A stretch of DNA of 64,000 nucleotides, taken from the NCBI GenBank assembly GCA_021029095.1, contig JAJOHG010000009.1, positions 496,001 through 560,000 on the forward strand, written 5' to 3'. Below, piece after piece: positions 53,972-64,000 of this stretch (position 1 is its first letter; each line of letters begins with the position of its first letter). The notes beneath the pieces were generated by a model. That model was not told where the DNA came from. It was given only the letters and a program-made list of their open reading frames with translations, and ran no database searches. Position numbers and translations under genes: made by a program. The stretch comes from Phellopilus nigrolimitatus (Eukaryota; Basidiomycota; Agaricomycetes; Hymenochaetales; Hymenochaetaceae).

Positions 53972-56469
53972 ATGCTTCTGTCCGAACCTGCTGTTCAAGT
54001 GCTGGCCGTCGGTTTGGGCACATACGCCCTATGGCGCTTCCTTTCATTTCTCTTCGTGAAGAATCCGTTGTCGAAAATCCCCGGTCCACCGAAGGTATCG
54101 TGGTTGAAGGGTGCGTACTTAGGTTCACTCACTTTAAGTAGGCTATTTACATGGTATTCGAGCAGGTAATTTCGATCAAGTTTATAACAAGGATGGCTGG
54201 GAGTTCCATCGTAAGCTATATGAGGACTACGGAGGTGCTGTCAGAGTGGACATGTTTTTGGGAGTGAGTTGAGAGCAATTCGTCGCGAAGCCATAATTCT
54301 GAGATTAACCGCGTATAGGATCAACAACTCTTCGTTTCTGACCCGCTCGCGCTGTACCACATACTCATCAAGGACCAGCAAGTCTTTGAAGAGACGGATA
54401 CGTTCTTAATGTGAGTTATGGCACTGCCCGCCTGTACCTTTGAGCCAGATTCTCATTACAAAATATCCTCCAGGTCTTTCAAAGTGACCTTTGGGAAGAG
54501 CCTCTTGTCAACGCTTGGTGAGTGTGAACTCTTCGTGATGTAATAAATCAGCGCAAGCAACAATGGACTTACATATTCCACTTCAAAGGCGAGGAGCATA
54601 AGAGACAACGCAAGATGCTCAACCCCGTATTTAATCTGAAACACATGCGCGACCTGCTTCCAATCTTCCATCCAATTGCCCACAAGGTTCTCAATTTCTG
54701 TTATCCTTTCGAATTTGGGTTTGACGCTAAACCTGCCTTCGCTGATTAAAATGTCTTTTTTTCTTTGTTTCGCGCGTAGCTGACAACCGTGCTCGAGCGC
54801 GAAGTCTCCAAAGGGAAAGAGCATATTAACGTCATGACGTGGGTGTCTCGCGCCGCGCTCGAATACATTGGTCAGGGCGGGCTTGGCTACTCATTCGACG
54901 CGCTCGACGAGCAAGAGACTAATATGTATAGCGAGACGATGAAAAACTTTGTGTGCGTTGCTTTGTTTTGTTTTGTCCTGTATTACAATTTTCATGCTGA
55001 TAAAATTCCTTTCTGACGACCCTTTCCTTTTTGCTTTGGAACACACGTGCAGCCGTCTCCTCTTCCGCCTTAGTCTTCCACGCACATACCTATCATGGGT
55101 TGTAAATCTTGGCTCGCCAGAATTTCGTCGCCGGGTACTGGATGTGCTGAACCACATCCCCCTATTTGGTCCGATGAAGGAGCTGACGGTGTTCACGGAC
55201 ACCCTCGAAGAGTGCTCTCGCGGCATCCTCCATGGAAAGCAGCAGGCACTCGCGAAAGGTGATGAGGCAATGGAGGAGCAGGCTGGAAAGGGAAAGGATA
55301 TCATGAGCGTGCTTCGTACGTATCTCTGCTTAAATCTACCGTAATTCACTTCGTCTGAGAGAGAAATCAATTAGTTAAAGCCACCATCGGAGTTGATGGA
55401 AGCAGCTTGCCTGAATCAGAGCTTCTTGCACACATGAGGTACGCCCTGTCTTTTATTAACCTCTTCCAACTTAGTGCGTGAGTCAATTAAATTTCGCGCC
55501 TTTCAATTAGCACATTCATTTTCGCTGGACATGACACAACGACAAGCGCAATCTGCCGCACGCTCGATGTCCTGTGTCATCGGCCTGACGTGCAGTCACG
55601 GCTTCGAGAAGAAGTAACCACGGCGCGTAAGGAGCGCGACGGTGCCGATCTCGACTACGATGCTCTTATGAGCTTACCGTATCTCGACGCCGTGTGCCGT
55701 GAGACGCTACGCGTCTTTCCGCCCGCGACGCAGGTCGACCGCATGTGTGTCTTACGCCTTTGACTATTGATCGTCCTATTTGTCTCACATGGCTTTGAAG
55801 AACAAAGAAGGATGTTGTAGTTCCGCTTGCATTTCCTCTCCAGCCCAGAGATGGGAAGCCGGAGATTAAGGAAGTCATGCTGAAGAAGAATACCACTGTC
55901 ATCATCTCGATTCTAGGCGCAAACCGAAGCAAGGCGATCTGGGGCGACGATGCAAACGAGTGGAAGCCGGAGCGCTGGCTCCAGCCGTTACCGGAGAGCG
56001 TTGCAAGAGCGCACCTCCCGGGCGTATATTCGCAAATGTGCGTTTGATTCCTTGACTCCCGCATTGCGAAAGTGGAACACACTCAACAATTTTTTTGTAT
56101 CATTGGGTAGGATGACGTTTTTAGGGGGCGGGAGGGCATGCATGTGAGCAAATATATTCCTGCAAATCTTATTTTCTTCGACTAACCGCGATTTTATTGT
56201 AGCGGGTTTAAATTCTCTGAGATGGAATTGAGTGAGTCAAGCATTTCCTTTCATCGCAAGCGAAAGCGCGAACCTATCTAACTCCCCACCCAACTCGCCT
56301 TCTCACAGAACTAGTTCTGTCTGTGCTACTTGAGAGGTTTGTCTTCGCACCCGGACCGGAGATCAATTGGGAAATGAGCGGCTTGCATTCTCCTATCCTC
56401 AAGAACTCGGAGGACAGGTCCCCACAGCTTCCCTTGAAAGTGACGCTTGTCGGGAACAAATGTTGCTGA
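53972..56469 (+). CDS. Cytochrome P450 monooxygenase, P450-3
   Basis: This intact paralogue has the same intron layout as P450-1. Its membrane anchor (AVQVLAVGLGTYALWRFLSF) is followed by PGPPKVSWLKG. It also has NFDQVYNKDGWEFHRKLYED, HKRQRKMLNPVFNLKHMRDL, TFIFAGHDTTTSAICRTLDV, CRETLRVFPP, NEWKPERWLQ and FLGGGRACI joined to GFKFSEMEL, and ends VTLVGNKCC. The heme-ligating Cys, ExxR and I-helix motifs are all present. It clusters with the module-2 pseudogene (KNPLSKI, PPKVSWLKG, GPEINWEMSGL) rather than with P450-1 and P450-4, so two P450 subtypes exist in the array. Location is probably the ER membrane. The substrate cannot be inferred. Confidence 0.9.
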
Positions 56470-57660
56470 TGAGCACCTTCTGCTGAAGAATGGGATTAAT
56501 GTAGCCCTGTGATTGTTTTTGTTATCAAACGTAGACAAATGAGTATGTGAATGTCAAAGTACTTGAGCAAATCAAGTCCGATCGTCCAGCTAGAGCTGAT
56601 TTGATTACATGTTTTTGGGGGCGGATGGATAAGAGTGAATAAATAGTTTGATATGAACATGCATTTGACCCTCGTGTTGAAATACGAGGGGCGAGGTCGC
56701 CAGCAGTCGCACACAGAGGGTCCGTTTGTCCCGTTGGCGGTGGTGGGCCGCAACCGAGCCTATATGCTACTTACTTACTAATATACCCGATTTGTCCGTC
56801 ACTCCGAAACAGTTTTTGCGGGTTCGCAGAAACGATTTGGAGATATTCAAATTTTTGACTTTGCCATTTTGTGGGCTATTCTTCGTTTCCACGCTCCTGG
56901 TAGATTTTCGAAAATTTCAAACTAAGATTTGGCCGCGTTATGCGTGACGTAACTATTCAGATAGCCGTGGTCGACGGCTGGTAGCAAAGTGTAACAAACA
57001 TCTACATGTATGTACATGTCTTTAAGCGCTTTCCTTATATCCGTGCATGCTTAGCGCTCTTTCTACCGGAGCCATGGAGCTATCAATGGCGCCTTTTTTC
57101 TTCAAGCAGAGCGGTATAAAATCACTATTGCCTATGACTGCTAAGTCTGACGGTGCTGGTACAGGTTTATGGGGAAAGCGATCACTTAAAGTAATGGCTT
57201 ATGAACCTCATTCCACCTTCGTATTAAGAAGAACCAGGAGAGGCGATATTAATAGCTCGACTCTGTGAACTCAATTCGATGTTCACGTTCGTGCTGGGAC
57301 GATGTATCCAAAAATGACACTCCCAGGTGACTCTCGGTGCGTCTATGACCGCACTTCCTCACTACCTATTCAATGAAGAAAAGAAGGGCGGGGTGGGCTC
57401 TGTCGATCTGGTAATCCTCATTAAAATTGCTTGTGCCAAGTTGCATATTTAACACACTCATTAGACGCAGAAAGCGACAAAATGCACGGTGCAAATCAAC
57501 AGTCAATTCAGTATATTTGCTGCCAAAAGCTGGAACTCCGCGGAAAGGAAAGGCGGATGATCTCAAGAGTGTGTTTTAGAACCGCATATCTTGTTTGCTT
57601 CTAATCGTGCAAGTGCTTCCCCGCAATCTCATAACCAATGCCTATTTTTGCTATTGAGTA
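56470..57660. other. Spacer between P450-3 and P450-4
   Basis: No gene is recognised. From about 57200 (TTAAGAAGAACCAGGAGAGG, GGCGATAT) the spacer shows weak similarity to the SDR-P450 spacers. P450-4 may therefore once have had its own upstream SDR. Confidence 0.45.
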
Positions 57661-57844
57661 GGTTCCATCGTTCCCATGCAGCGAATAATATGAGCTGACA
57701 GGGCGGGCCATTCGTTCTTCTCGCTGGCCGATGAACGGGTGATGTGTCTGCAGCGCTCTTGTCAACAGCAACGGAAGAGGGGTATATTAATGCATCGTCT
57801 CGTTCTTTCCACCCACGTCGAGTATTTGAGTCTCAAATACAGCC
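57661..57844 (+). promoter_or_regulatory. Promoter of P450-4
   Basis: TAATATGAGCTGACAG is at 57686-57701, GCTCTTGTCAACAGCAA near 57755, and GGTATATTAATGC at 57781-57793, about 60 bp before the ATG. Confidence 0.7.
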
Positions 57845-60296
57845 ATGATTTTCTCCAATTCTACTGCTCAAGTGTTCGCCGTCGTCTTGGGCACGTACGC
57901 ACTTTGGCGCATCCTAAAACTTCTCTTCGTCAAAACTCCGTTGTCGAACATCCCTGGCCCACCCAAGGCATCGTGGCTGAAGGGTACGTATTTCGTGTTT
58001 ACGTTGTCGGATTGGCTTATTTATGCGGCCTTTGGGCAGGTAATTTCGATCAAATCTATAACAACAATGGTTGGGAATTCCACCGTAAGCTGTATGAGGA
58101 TTACGGTGGTGCTGTCAGAGTGGACATGATGCTGGGAGTGAGTCGAAGCATTTCGCCGCGAATTCTGAATTCTGAGATCAACCACGTATAGGATGAACAA
58201 CTTTTCGTTTCTGATCCGCTCGCGCTGCACCACATACTCGTCAAGGACCAGTATGTCTTCGAAGAGACAGAAACATTCCTGATGTGATTCAAGGCTCCAC
58301 TTACCTTTCAAGCACAATCTCATGAAAACCGTAAATCAGGTCTTTCAGAATGCTTTTCGGGAAGGGCCTTTTGTCAACCCTTGGTGAGCTTGGTTCTCTT
58401 TAATGTAATGATTAGATGCAAGCAGCGTGATATTTACTTTTTCAACTCACAGGCGAAGAGCATAAGAGACAACGCAAAATGCTCAACCCTGTATTTTCCC
58501 TAAAACATATGCGCGAACTGCTTCCAATCTTCCATCCGATTGCTCACAAGGTGCGCGGTTCTTATCATCCTTTGCGATTTCTTTTGAAGCTGACCCTGAC
58601 TTACCCTGATTCCGATGCTTTCTTGTGCGTAGTTGCAAACGGTGCTCGAGCGTGAAGTCTCCAAAGGGAAAGAACATATTAATGTTATGATGTGGGTGTC
58701 TCGTGCCGCGCTCGAGTATATTGGGCAAGGTGGGCTTGGATACTCATTCGACGCGCTCGACGAACAAGAGAATAACAAGTATAGCGAGGCGATGAAAAGA
58801 TCCGTGTACGTCGCGTTTTTTATTCTGTTTCATATCGTGTCCCTTCAACCGTCAAAATAATCTTCAAGATTTTATAATCTCATTTCTTGCGCATAGCCGA
58901 GCCCTCTTCAATCTCTCCATGGTGCGCCAGTTCCTACCCTGGTTTGACAAGCTCGGTTCCCCAAAGTTTCGTCGCCGGATTCTGGATGTGCTAAACCATA
59001 TTCCGTTATTCGGCACAGTCAGAGACCTTACAGAGTTTACGGACTTGATAGAGGCGTGCTCGCGCAGGATCCTCGAAGGAAAGCAACAGGCACTCGCGAA
59101 GGGTGACGAAGCAATGCAGAAGCAAGCTGGAGCAGGGAAGGATATCATGAGCGTGCTTCGTACGCATCTTTATTTGAGACCACCGGGATTCATTTCGTCT
59201 GAAAGGGAGAATAACTAGTCAAAGCGACAAATGGAGCCGATGGAAGTAGTTTGCCTGAGTCGGAGCTTCTTGCACACATGAGGTATGCCTGTCTTTTACT
59301 ACTACTCCCTCCCTCCCGCATTAGTACAGAACTCACACCAATTTTATGCCATGATTTCAGCACATTCATTGCTGCTGGGCACGACACAACAACAAGCGCG
59401 ATAAGCCGCACGCTCGACGTCCTGTCTCAGTGGCCTGACGTGCAGTCACGGTTGCGAGAGGAGGTGACCGCGGCGCGCAAGGAGCGCGGCGGTACCGATC
59501 TCGACTACGATACTCTTATGGGCCTGCCGTATCTCGACGCCGTGTGCCGCGAGACGCTGCGCGTCTTCCCGCCTGCGGCACAAGTCGAGCGCATGTATGT
59601 TTCTATGCCTCCAGTTAATTTCTTCTTAATTACATAACTTACATGGCTTTGAAGAACAAAGAGAGATGTCGTCGTTCCACTCGCCTTTCCCCTCCATCCA
59701 GGCGACGGGAAGCCGGAGATTAAGGAAATCCCGCTCAAGAAGAACACCACTGTTATCGTTTCAATCTTGGGCGCAAACCGAAGCAAGAAGATTTGGGGAG
59801 ACGATGCGAACGAGTGGAAGCCGGAGCGATGGCTCCAGCCGTTGCCGGAGAGCGTTGCCTTGGCGCATCTTCCGGGCGTATATTCGCAAATGTGTGTTTA
59901 ATTGACTCGAATTTTGGAAGTATCACCCTTTAAAACAGGATTTTATTTTGTTGGGCAGGATGACGTTCCTAGGAGGCGGGAGGGCATGCATGTGCGCAAA
60001 CATGATTTGCACTTTTTTTTGTCGACTTACTGTCAATTTGTTGCAGCGGGTTCAAATTCTCTGAAATGGAATTGAGTGAGTCATCTACCACTTTTCCTTC
60101 CACGTCAAGATACGATTCTCAATCGCACTTTCTCATAGAACTAGTCCTATCCGTGCTCCTGGAGAAGTTTGTCTTTGCACCCGGACCAGAGATCAAATGG
60201 GAGATGGGCGCCTTGCATTCGCCCGTCCTCAAGAACTCGATGGAAAAATCCTCACAACTTCCTTTGAAGGTAACGCTTGCCAACGGCAAATATTGA
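57845..60296 (+). CDS. Cytochrome P450 monooxygenase, P450-4
   Basis: It is closest to P450-1, with near-identical N-terminus (MIFSNSTAQVFAVVLGTYAL), SNIPGPPKASWLKG, NFDQIYNNNGWEFHRKLYED, HKRQRKMLNPVFSLKHMREL, TFIAAGHDTTTSAISRTLDV, CRETLRVFPP, NEWKPERWLQ and FLGGGRACI joined to GFKFSEMEL, ending VTLANGKY. All P450 signatures are present. One oddity: the donor after the exon ending ETETFLM reads GTGATT, while the paralogues have GTGAGT, which could weaken splicing there. Another is FIAAGHD replacing FIFAGHD at the I-helix. It is the last member of the array and has no adjacent SDR. Confidence 0.87.
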
Positions 60297-61061
60297 TGGT
60301 TTCTTCCCTTTGCTGAGGGAATCTGAAGAATACGGAAATCATTGTATTGTACTTGTTTTTTGTCCTTAACAATCGGCAAAACTGAAAACAAAAACCCAAA
60401 GTGTATAGCTAGATTAGGGCGGGTTGAGCAATCAGAACTGTTTTGAGCTATGAACGAAATCGAAAGAAAAATGGCAAATAAGTGTGGCTTGATTTACATA
60501 CAGTAAAATCTTACATAATGGTTAGCGCATTTCTGCATGCTAGGTTTTTTTGTAAATCAAGATACCGTACCTGCAAGTGTTGCTCTTTTCCAAGTCCTCC
60601 CCTCACGAGTAGAATGCGGCCCGTCGTATACTATAAATACTGAGCTGCATCAAGACTTTTGACTGCTATCGTAAATAAATCCAGGAATTTTCTCGAGATC
60701 ATCTGAGAACCGAATACATGCCAGATCAAGTGCGACTTCCACCTCCTTATCGCCCGGCCACGCTGTCGTTGTTCGAAAATAACTTGAGCTCTCCGGCTTT
60801 TCTCGCCGTTGAGTGGACGTTATTTATTCGTGTGTAGAACAGCCCGTCTGGAGTCGTTGTAAGCGGCAGATAAGCCCGGGCCCATGTGCTGCGCGCTGGC
60901 GGGCCATCGAAGATTCCACGTGCGATCGCAGACTATGCATTCGTTTTCTTCGAAAACGGACGCTGATTGGCACCTTTCGGATGACCCTGGCGTGGTTTAA
61001 GTAAGAGCAGCTCGACGAAGAGCTCAGGGCTCCCAGCTTTCGCCGTGTTCATCGTCTCAAG
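60297..61061. other. Intergenic stretch closing the array
   Basis: The first 200 bp or so are homologous to the P450-1 3' flank. The rest has no recognisable gene and includes the presumed carboxypeptidase promoter. Confidence 0.45.
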
Positions 61062-63708
61062 ATGCGACGACGTCTGGGGTTTTCTCCGGTGCTCTTTCTC
61101 TGCCTCTGCCTGCTCCTCGAGCTGTCATCTGCACGGAAAGTCACGAAAAGCGAGATGCGCGAGCGTCAGCGCGAGGCGGCGGAGCGGTGGTCGCCATCCG
61201 CGCGGCTGCCGAGGCTGGAGGGCCGCGACACGGTGCAGAACATCTCGTTCTCGAATCCACGCGCGTCGGGTACGTGTCTGCCAGAGTCTTTATTTTGCAT
61301 CGGCGAGCGTACGTATGTACTGAGCGTGTGCGCGATGTAGAGTTCTACGTGGACGGCGCGTCCATCCCGGAGGTCGATTTCGACGTGGGCCCGAGCTGGG
61401 CGGGCCTGCTCCCGATCAGCGGCGCTGCGAACGAGACGCGGAAGGTATGTACTTTATTCTAAGACTCTGGCGTCTCGCGTCTGTCCTTTCTTGCAATAAT
61501 ATAATAGATTGTCGCCGCCAGCTCTTCTTCTGGTTCTTCCCGCCTGGGCCACAAGGCAGCCTGGACGATCTTATTTTCTGGTACGCATACGCACTTCCTA
61601 CACACCTACATGTCCCCGTATGCTAAACTATGCATCCGCAGGACAAACGGCGGGCCCGGCTGCTCCTCGCTCGAGGGCCTTCTGCAGGAGAATGGAGTGA
61701 GCGCCCCATATACATATGTGTGGTCGGACAAAGCGAGATTGATGGAAGGGGGACATAACTTGCACAGCCTATTAGCTGGTCGTGGGGCCAGGCGAAGGCG
61801 ACTGTGAACGAGTGGAGTTGGACGAACCTATCGAGCATCCTCTTCGTCGAGCAGCCCGTCGGCACGGGATTCTCGCAGGGGACGCCGGATATCAAGGCGC
61901 GTCTACTTTGAGATTTAGTTACTGCTCTCGAGGGCGAAGGCTGACGTCGTTTTCTTTTTATTGGTGCGCAGGACGAAAATGACGTGGCTGCACAGCTCGT
62001 CGGGTTCTTCCAGCAGTTCTTGGAGGTGTTCGCAGAACTGAAGGGGAAGAAGTTCTACGTGACTGGGGAGAGCGTACGTCCGCCCCTTGCCATGTCGTTT
62101 TCCAAATACTCATCATAGTCAAGTACGCCGGGATGTACATACCCTGTATGAACGATCTCAGTCCCGATCTCATCTTAGCTCTTAATTAAAGTATGAAACT
62201 CAGACCTCGCTAACTTTATCTTCAACAACACCGACGTGTTGGACCTTGACTTGCAAGGTTTCTGGATCAGCGACCGTGCGTCCTATTTTCTCACTCTTTC
62301 TAATACCTTGCCCGCGAGGAGCTGACGAGCACGTATCCCAGCGAGCATCTCGTGGGACGTCGTGCAGGAGCAGATCCCCGCGGTCGACTTCGTGCACAAG
62401 TACGAGAACGTCTTCGCGTTCAAGTACGTCCCTGCCCTATCCTCTCCAATCACTAGAATTTCAGAATGGATTTCATTTGATAGCCAGACATTCATGGCGC
62501 ACCTCGACACACAGGCCGCTGCGTGCAACTACACCGGTTACTTCGACAAATTCGTGACGTTCCCGCCGCCCGCGGGCGCGCTGCCGCTGCCGGGAGACTC
62601 GGTCGAGGCGGCGCGCGGGTGCGACATGTGGGACGAGATATTCGACGCGGCGCTGATCGTCAACCCCGCGTTCGACATCTACCGGGTTTTCGACACGGTG
62701 AGGCGCGATTTCGGTACACGTATCTGAAAGTGCAGAGGAGACTGAGTGTGTTTCGACAGTTTCCGATACTGTGGGACGTCCTCGGCTTCCCGTGGGTGCC
62801 TTCTCTGTCTCATATCTACGCGCCTGTCGACTTAACCCCTCCCCAGCGGTTCCTTCCCCCAAACGCAGCTCTCCCCGCTGTACTTCAACCGGCCAGACGT
62901 GAAGAGCGCGATCCATGCGCCCGCGGAGGTCCAGTGGACGGAGTGCTCGAACATAAACGTGTTCCCGCACGGTGACGCGAGCCTCCCGCCGGCGGTGAAC
63001 GGCGTGCTTGCGAATGTGATCGAGAAGAGCCAGCGCGCGGTGATCGTGCACGGGCTAGCGGACTTTATACTCATCGCGGAGGGGTGAGTGCGCGCCTTTG
63101 TTTTTGCGTGGGCGAGGGGCTGATGGTTTGGGGCCTAGGACGCGGATCGCGATTCAGAAGTGAGTTTTCTGAACTCACGATGTTCGACTTGAGGTTAAAT
63201 AAATAAATGATGAATTCGTTTAGTATGACTTGTCAGTTTTCCCGTTTTTTTGAATTCGCGAGAGCTAAAGCTGAAGAGGGAAACAAAATGCAGGGAACGG
63301 ATTGCAGGGCTTCCAGACGCCGATCGCGAACGACAGCTTCCTCGTCGACGGGGTGGGCGCGCTGGGGAACATGCACTCGGAGCGCGGGCTGACGTACTAC
63401 GAGGTCGATTTGAGCGGGCACATGTACGTCATACGTCCTTCCCTCTTTCCTTCTATCTTGGCCTGCATTTTCAATGTCTTCGGTGTGCTGACCGATGTTT
63501 TTTTGTTTCCTTACTATTATTATACGCCGTCCGGCACCGTCCGCGCTCACGTTCGATTACTTCAACGAACCAGGGTGCCACAGTTCTCGCCGGTGGTATG
63601 TTTATCCCTCGTTGCTCGTGTTCCAGCGTTCCTGACAGGCCTGGATTGGACTTGCAGGCAGCGTTCCAGATCATGCAGTTCCTGATGGGCTTCAGGGAGA
63701 GCCCGTGA
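61062..63708 (+). CDS. Secreted serine carboxypeptidase (peptidase family S10)
   Basis: The enzyme removes C-terminal residues from peptides in acidic compartments or outside the cell. A signal peptide (VLFLCLCLLLELSSA) follows the ATG at 61062. Family landmarks in order are LFFWFFPPGPQGSLDDLIFW, TNGGPGCSSLEGLLQENG, WTNLSSILFVEQPVGTGFS, KKFYVTGES joined to YAGMYIPY (catalytic Ser), HGLADFILIAEG (catalytic Asp region), and GLTYYEVDLSGHM (catalytic His), ending FQIMQFLMGFRESP. The TGES|YAG junction uses a CAAG acceptor. Introns are many and short, and their exact number is uncertain between 62690 and 62870. The triad is complete, so activity is expected. Nothing links it functionally to the P450 array. 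Confidence 0.88.
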
Positions 63709-64000
63709 GACGGGAGAGGCAGGTCTGACCCGATCGGAGGGCAGGGGCAGGCAGGCGGAGGCGAGGCCGATATGAGTTAAAGAAGACGGAGGATATATGT
63801 AGATACATATCATTGCTCAGGGGAGATGTCGAAATGACGGTTGGTACACGGCGAGCGTGAGGACAAGTGTGCACCCGACGCGGTCTTTAGGCACCTGCGT
63901 CGCCGCCAAACTCCAGCGCTGCCGATCAGCGCAGCACGTCTATTGCTTGTTTGCTCGTCGACGTCGCGAAGAACGGCTCAGGCCGGGGCCAGGAGGCCAA
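63709..64000. other. Window end, no gene recognised
   Basis: This is the 3' flank of the carboxypeptidase gene. Nothing further is seen. Confidence 0.4.

Noticed and set aside
57047..57268. Short frame between P450-3 and P450-4
   Set aside because: It overlaps sequence resembling the duplicated non-coding spacers and has no protein similarity that I recognise.
27182..63708. A complete secondary-metabolite gene cluster
   Set aside because: No terpene synthase, polyketide synthase, NRPS, UbiA-type or other core enzyme, transporter or dedicated transcription factor was seen in the window, so I describe an oxidoreductase array only.
1..64000. tRNA, rRNA and CRISPR features
   Set aside because: I scanned by eye for tRNA B-box words (GGTTCGANTCC) and regularly spaced repeats. 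No convincing tRNA, rRNA or CRISPR array was found; the tandem repeats present are explained as a minisatellite or TPR codons. tRNAscan-SE and Infernal would be decisive.

Overview
The window looks like genomic DNA of an agaricomycete (mushroom-forming basidiomycete; a wood- or litter-decay lineage is plausible). Genes are split by many 50-70 bp introns. A KDZ transposase with a cysteine-cluster (CxC2-type) N-terminus, a long TPR-CHAT protein and multicopy P450s are all typical of that group. All intron-exon structures below were inferred by reading splice sites and protein frames by eye; none was computed.

Layout. 0-1 kb: a scrambled pseudogene of ribosomal protein S0/uS2. 1-5.2 kb (minus): a KDZ transposase gene that reads through its conserved blocks. 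5.3-6.9 kb: a 1.6-kb near-perfect palindrome. 7.2-11.2 kb: an RNase H1 N-terminal-like gene (minus) and a lineage-expanded gene of unknown function (plus). 11.4-12.2 kb: a 51-bp minisatellite. 13.7-22.5 kb: three GH43 endo-arabinanase paralogues, one on minus and two on plus, with two small DNA transposons between copies 1 and 2. 23.1-26.6 kb: a conserved housekeeping block of NF-YC/HAP5, S-methyl-5'-thioadenosine phosphorylase and the glutaminase subunit of PLP synthase, the last two divergently transcribed.

27.2-60.3 kb is the most interesting part. A module of epoxide hydrolase (EH), short-chain dehydrogenase-like protein (SDR) and cytochrome P450 has been amplified in tandem: EH - SDR1 - P450-1 - (EH remnant) - SDR2 - [about 11-kb island] - P450 pseudogene - (EH remnant) - SDR3 - [MITE] - P450-3 - P450-4. 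The EH survives only in the first module; short fragments with different deletions mark where it was lost in the other two. The island that splits module 2 carries an uncharacterised fungal gene, a hAT-like transposon with two TA-target elements nested in it, and a 1,328-residue TPR-CHAT protein containing a 405-bp tandem duplication with no difference seen. Shared TATA boxes and upstream words suggest co-regulation of the P450s, and separately of the SDRs. I see no core biosynthetic enzyme (terpene cyclase, PKS, NRPS), so the array could be tailoring/detoxification or part of a larger cluster.

61.1-63.7 kb: a secreted serine carboxypeptidase (S10). The last 300 bases hold nothing recognisable.
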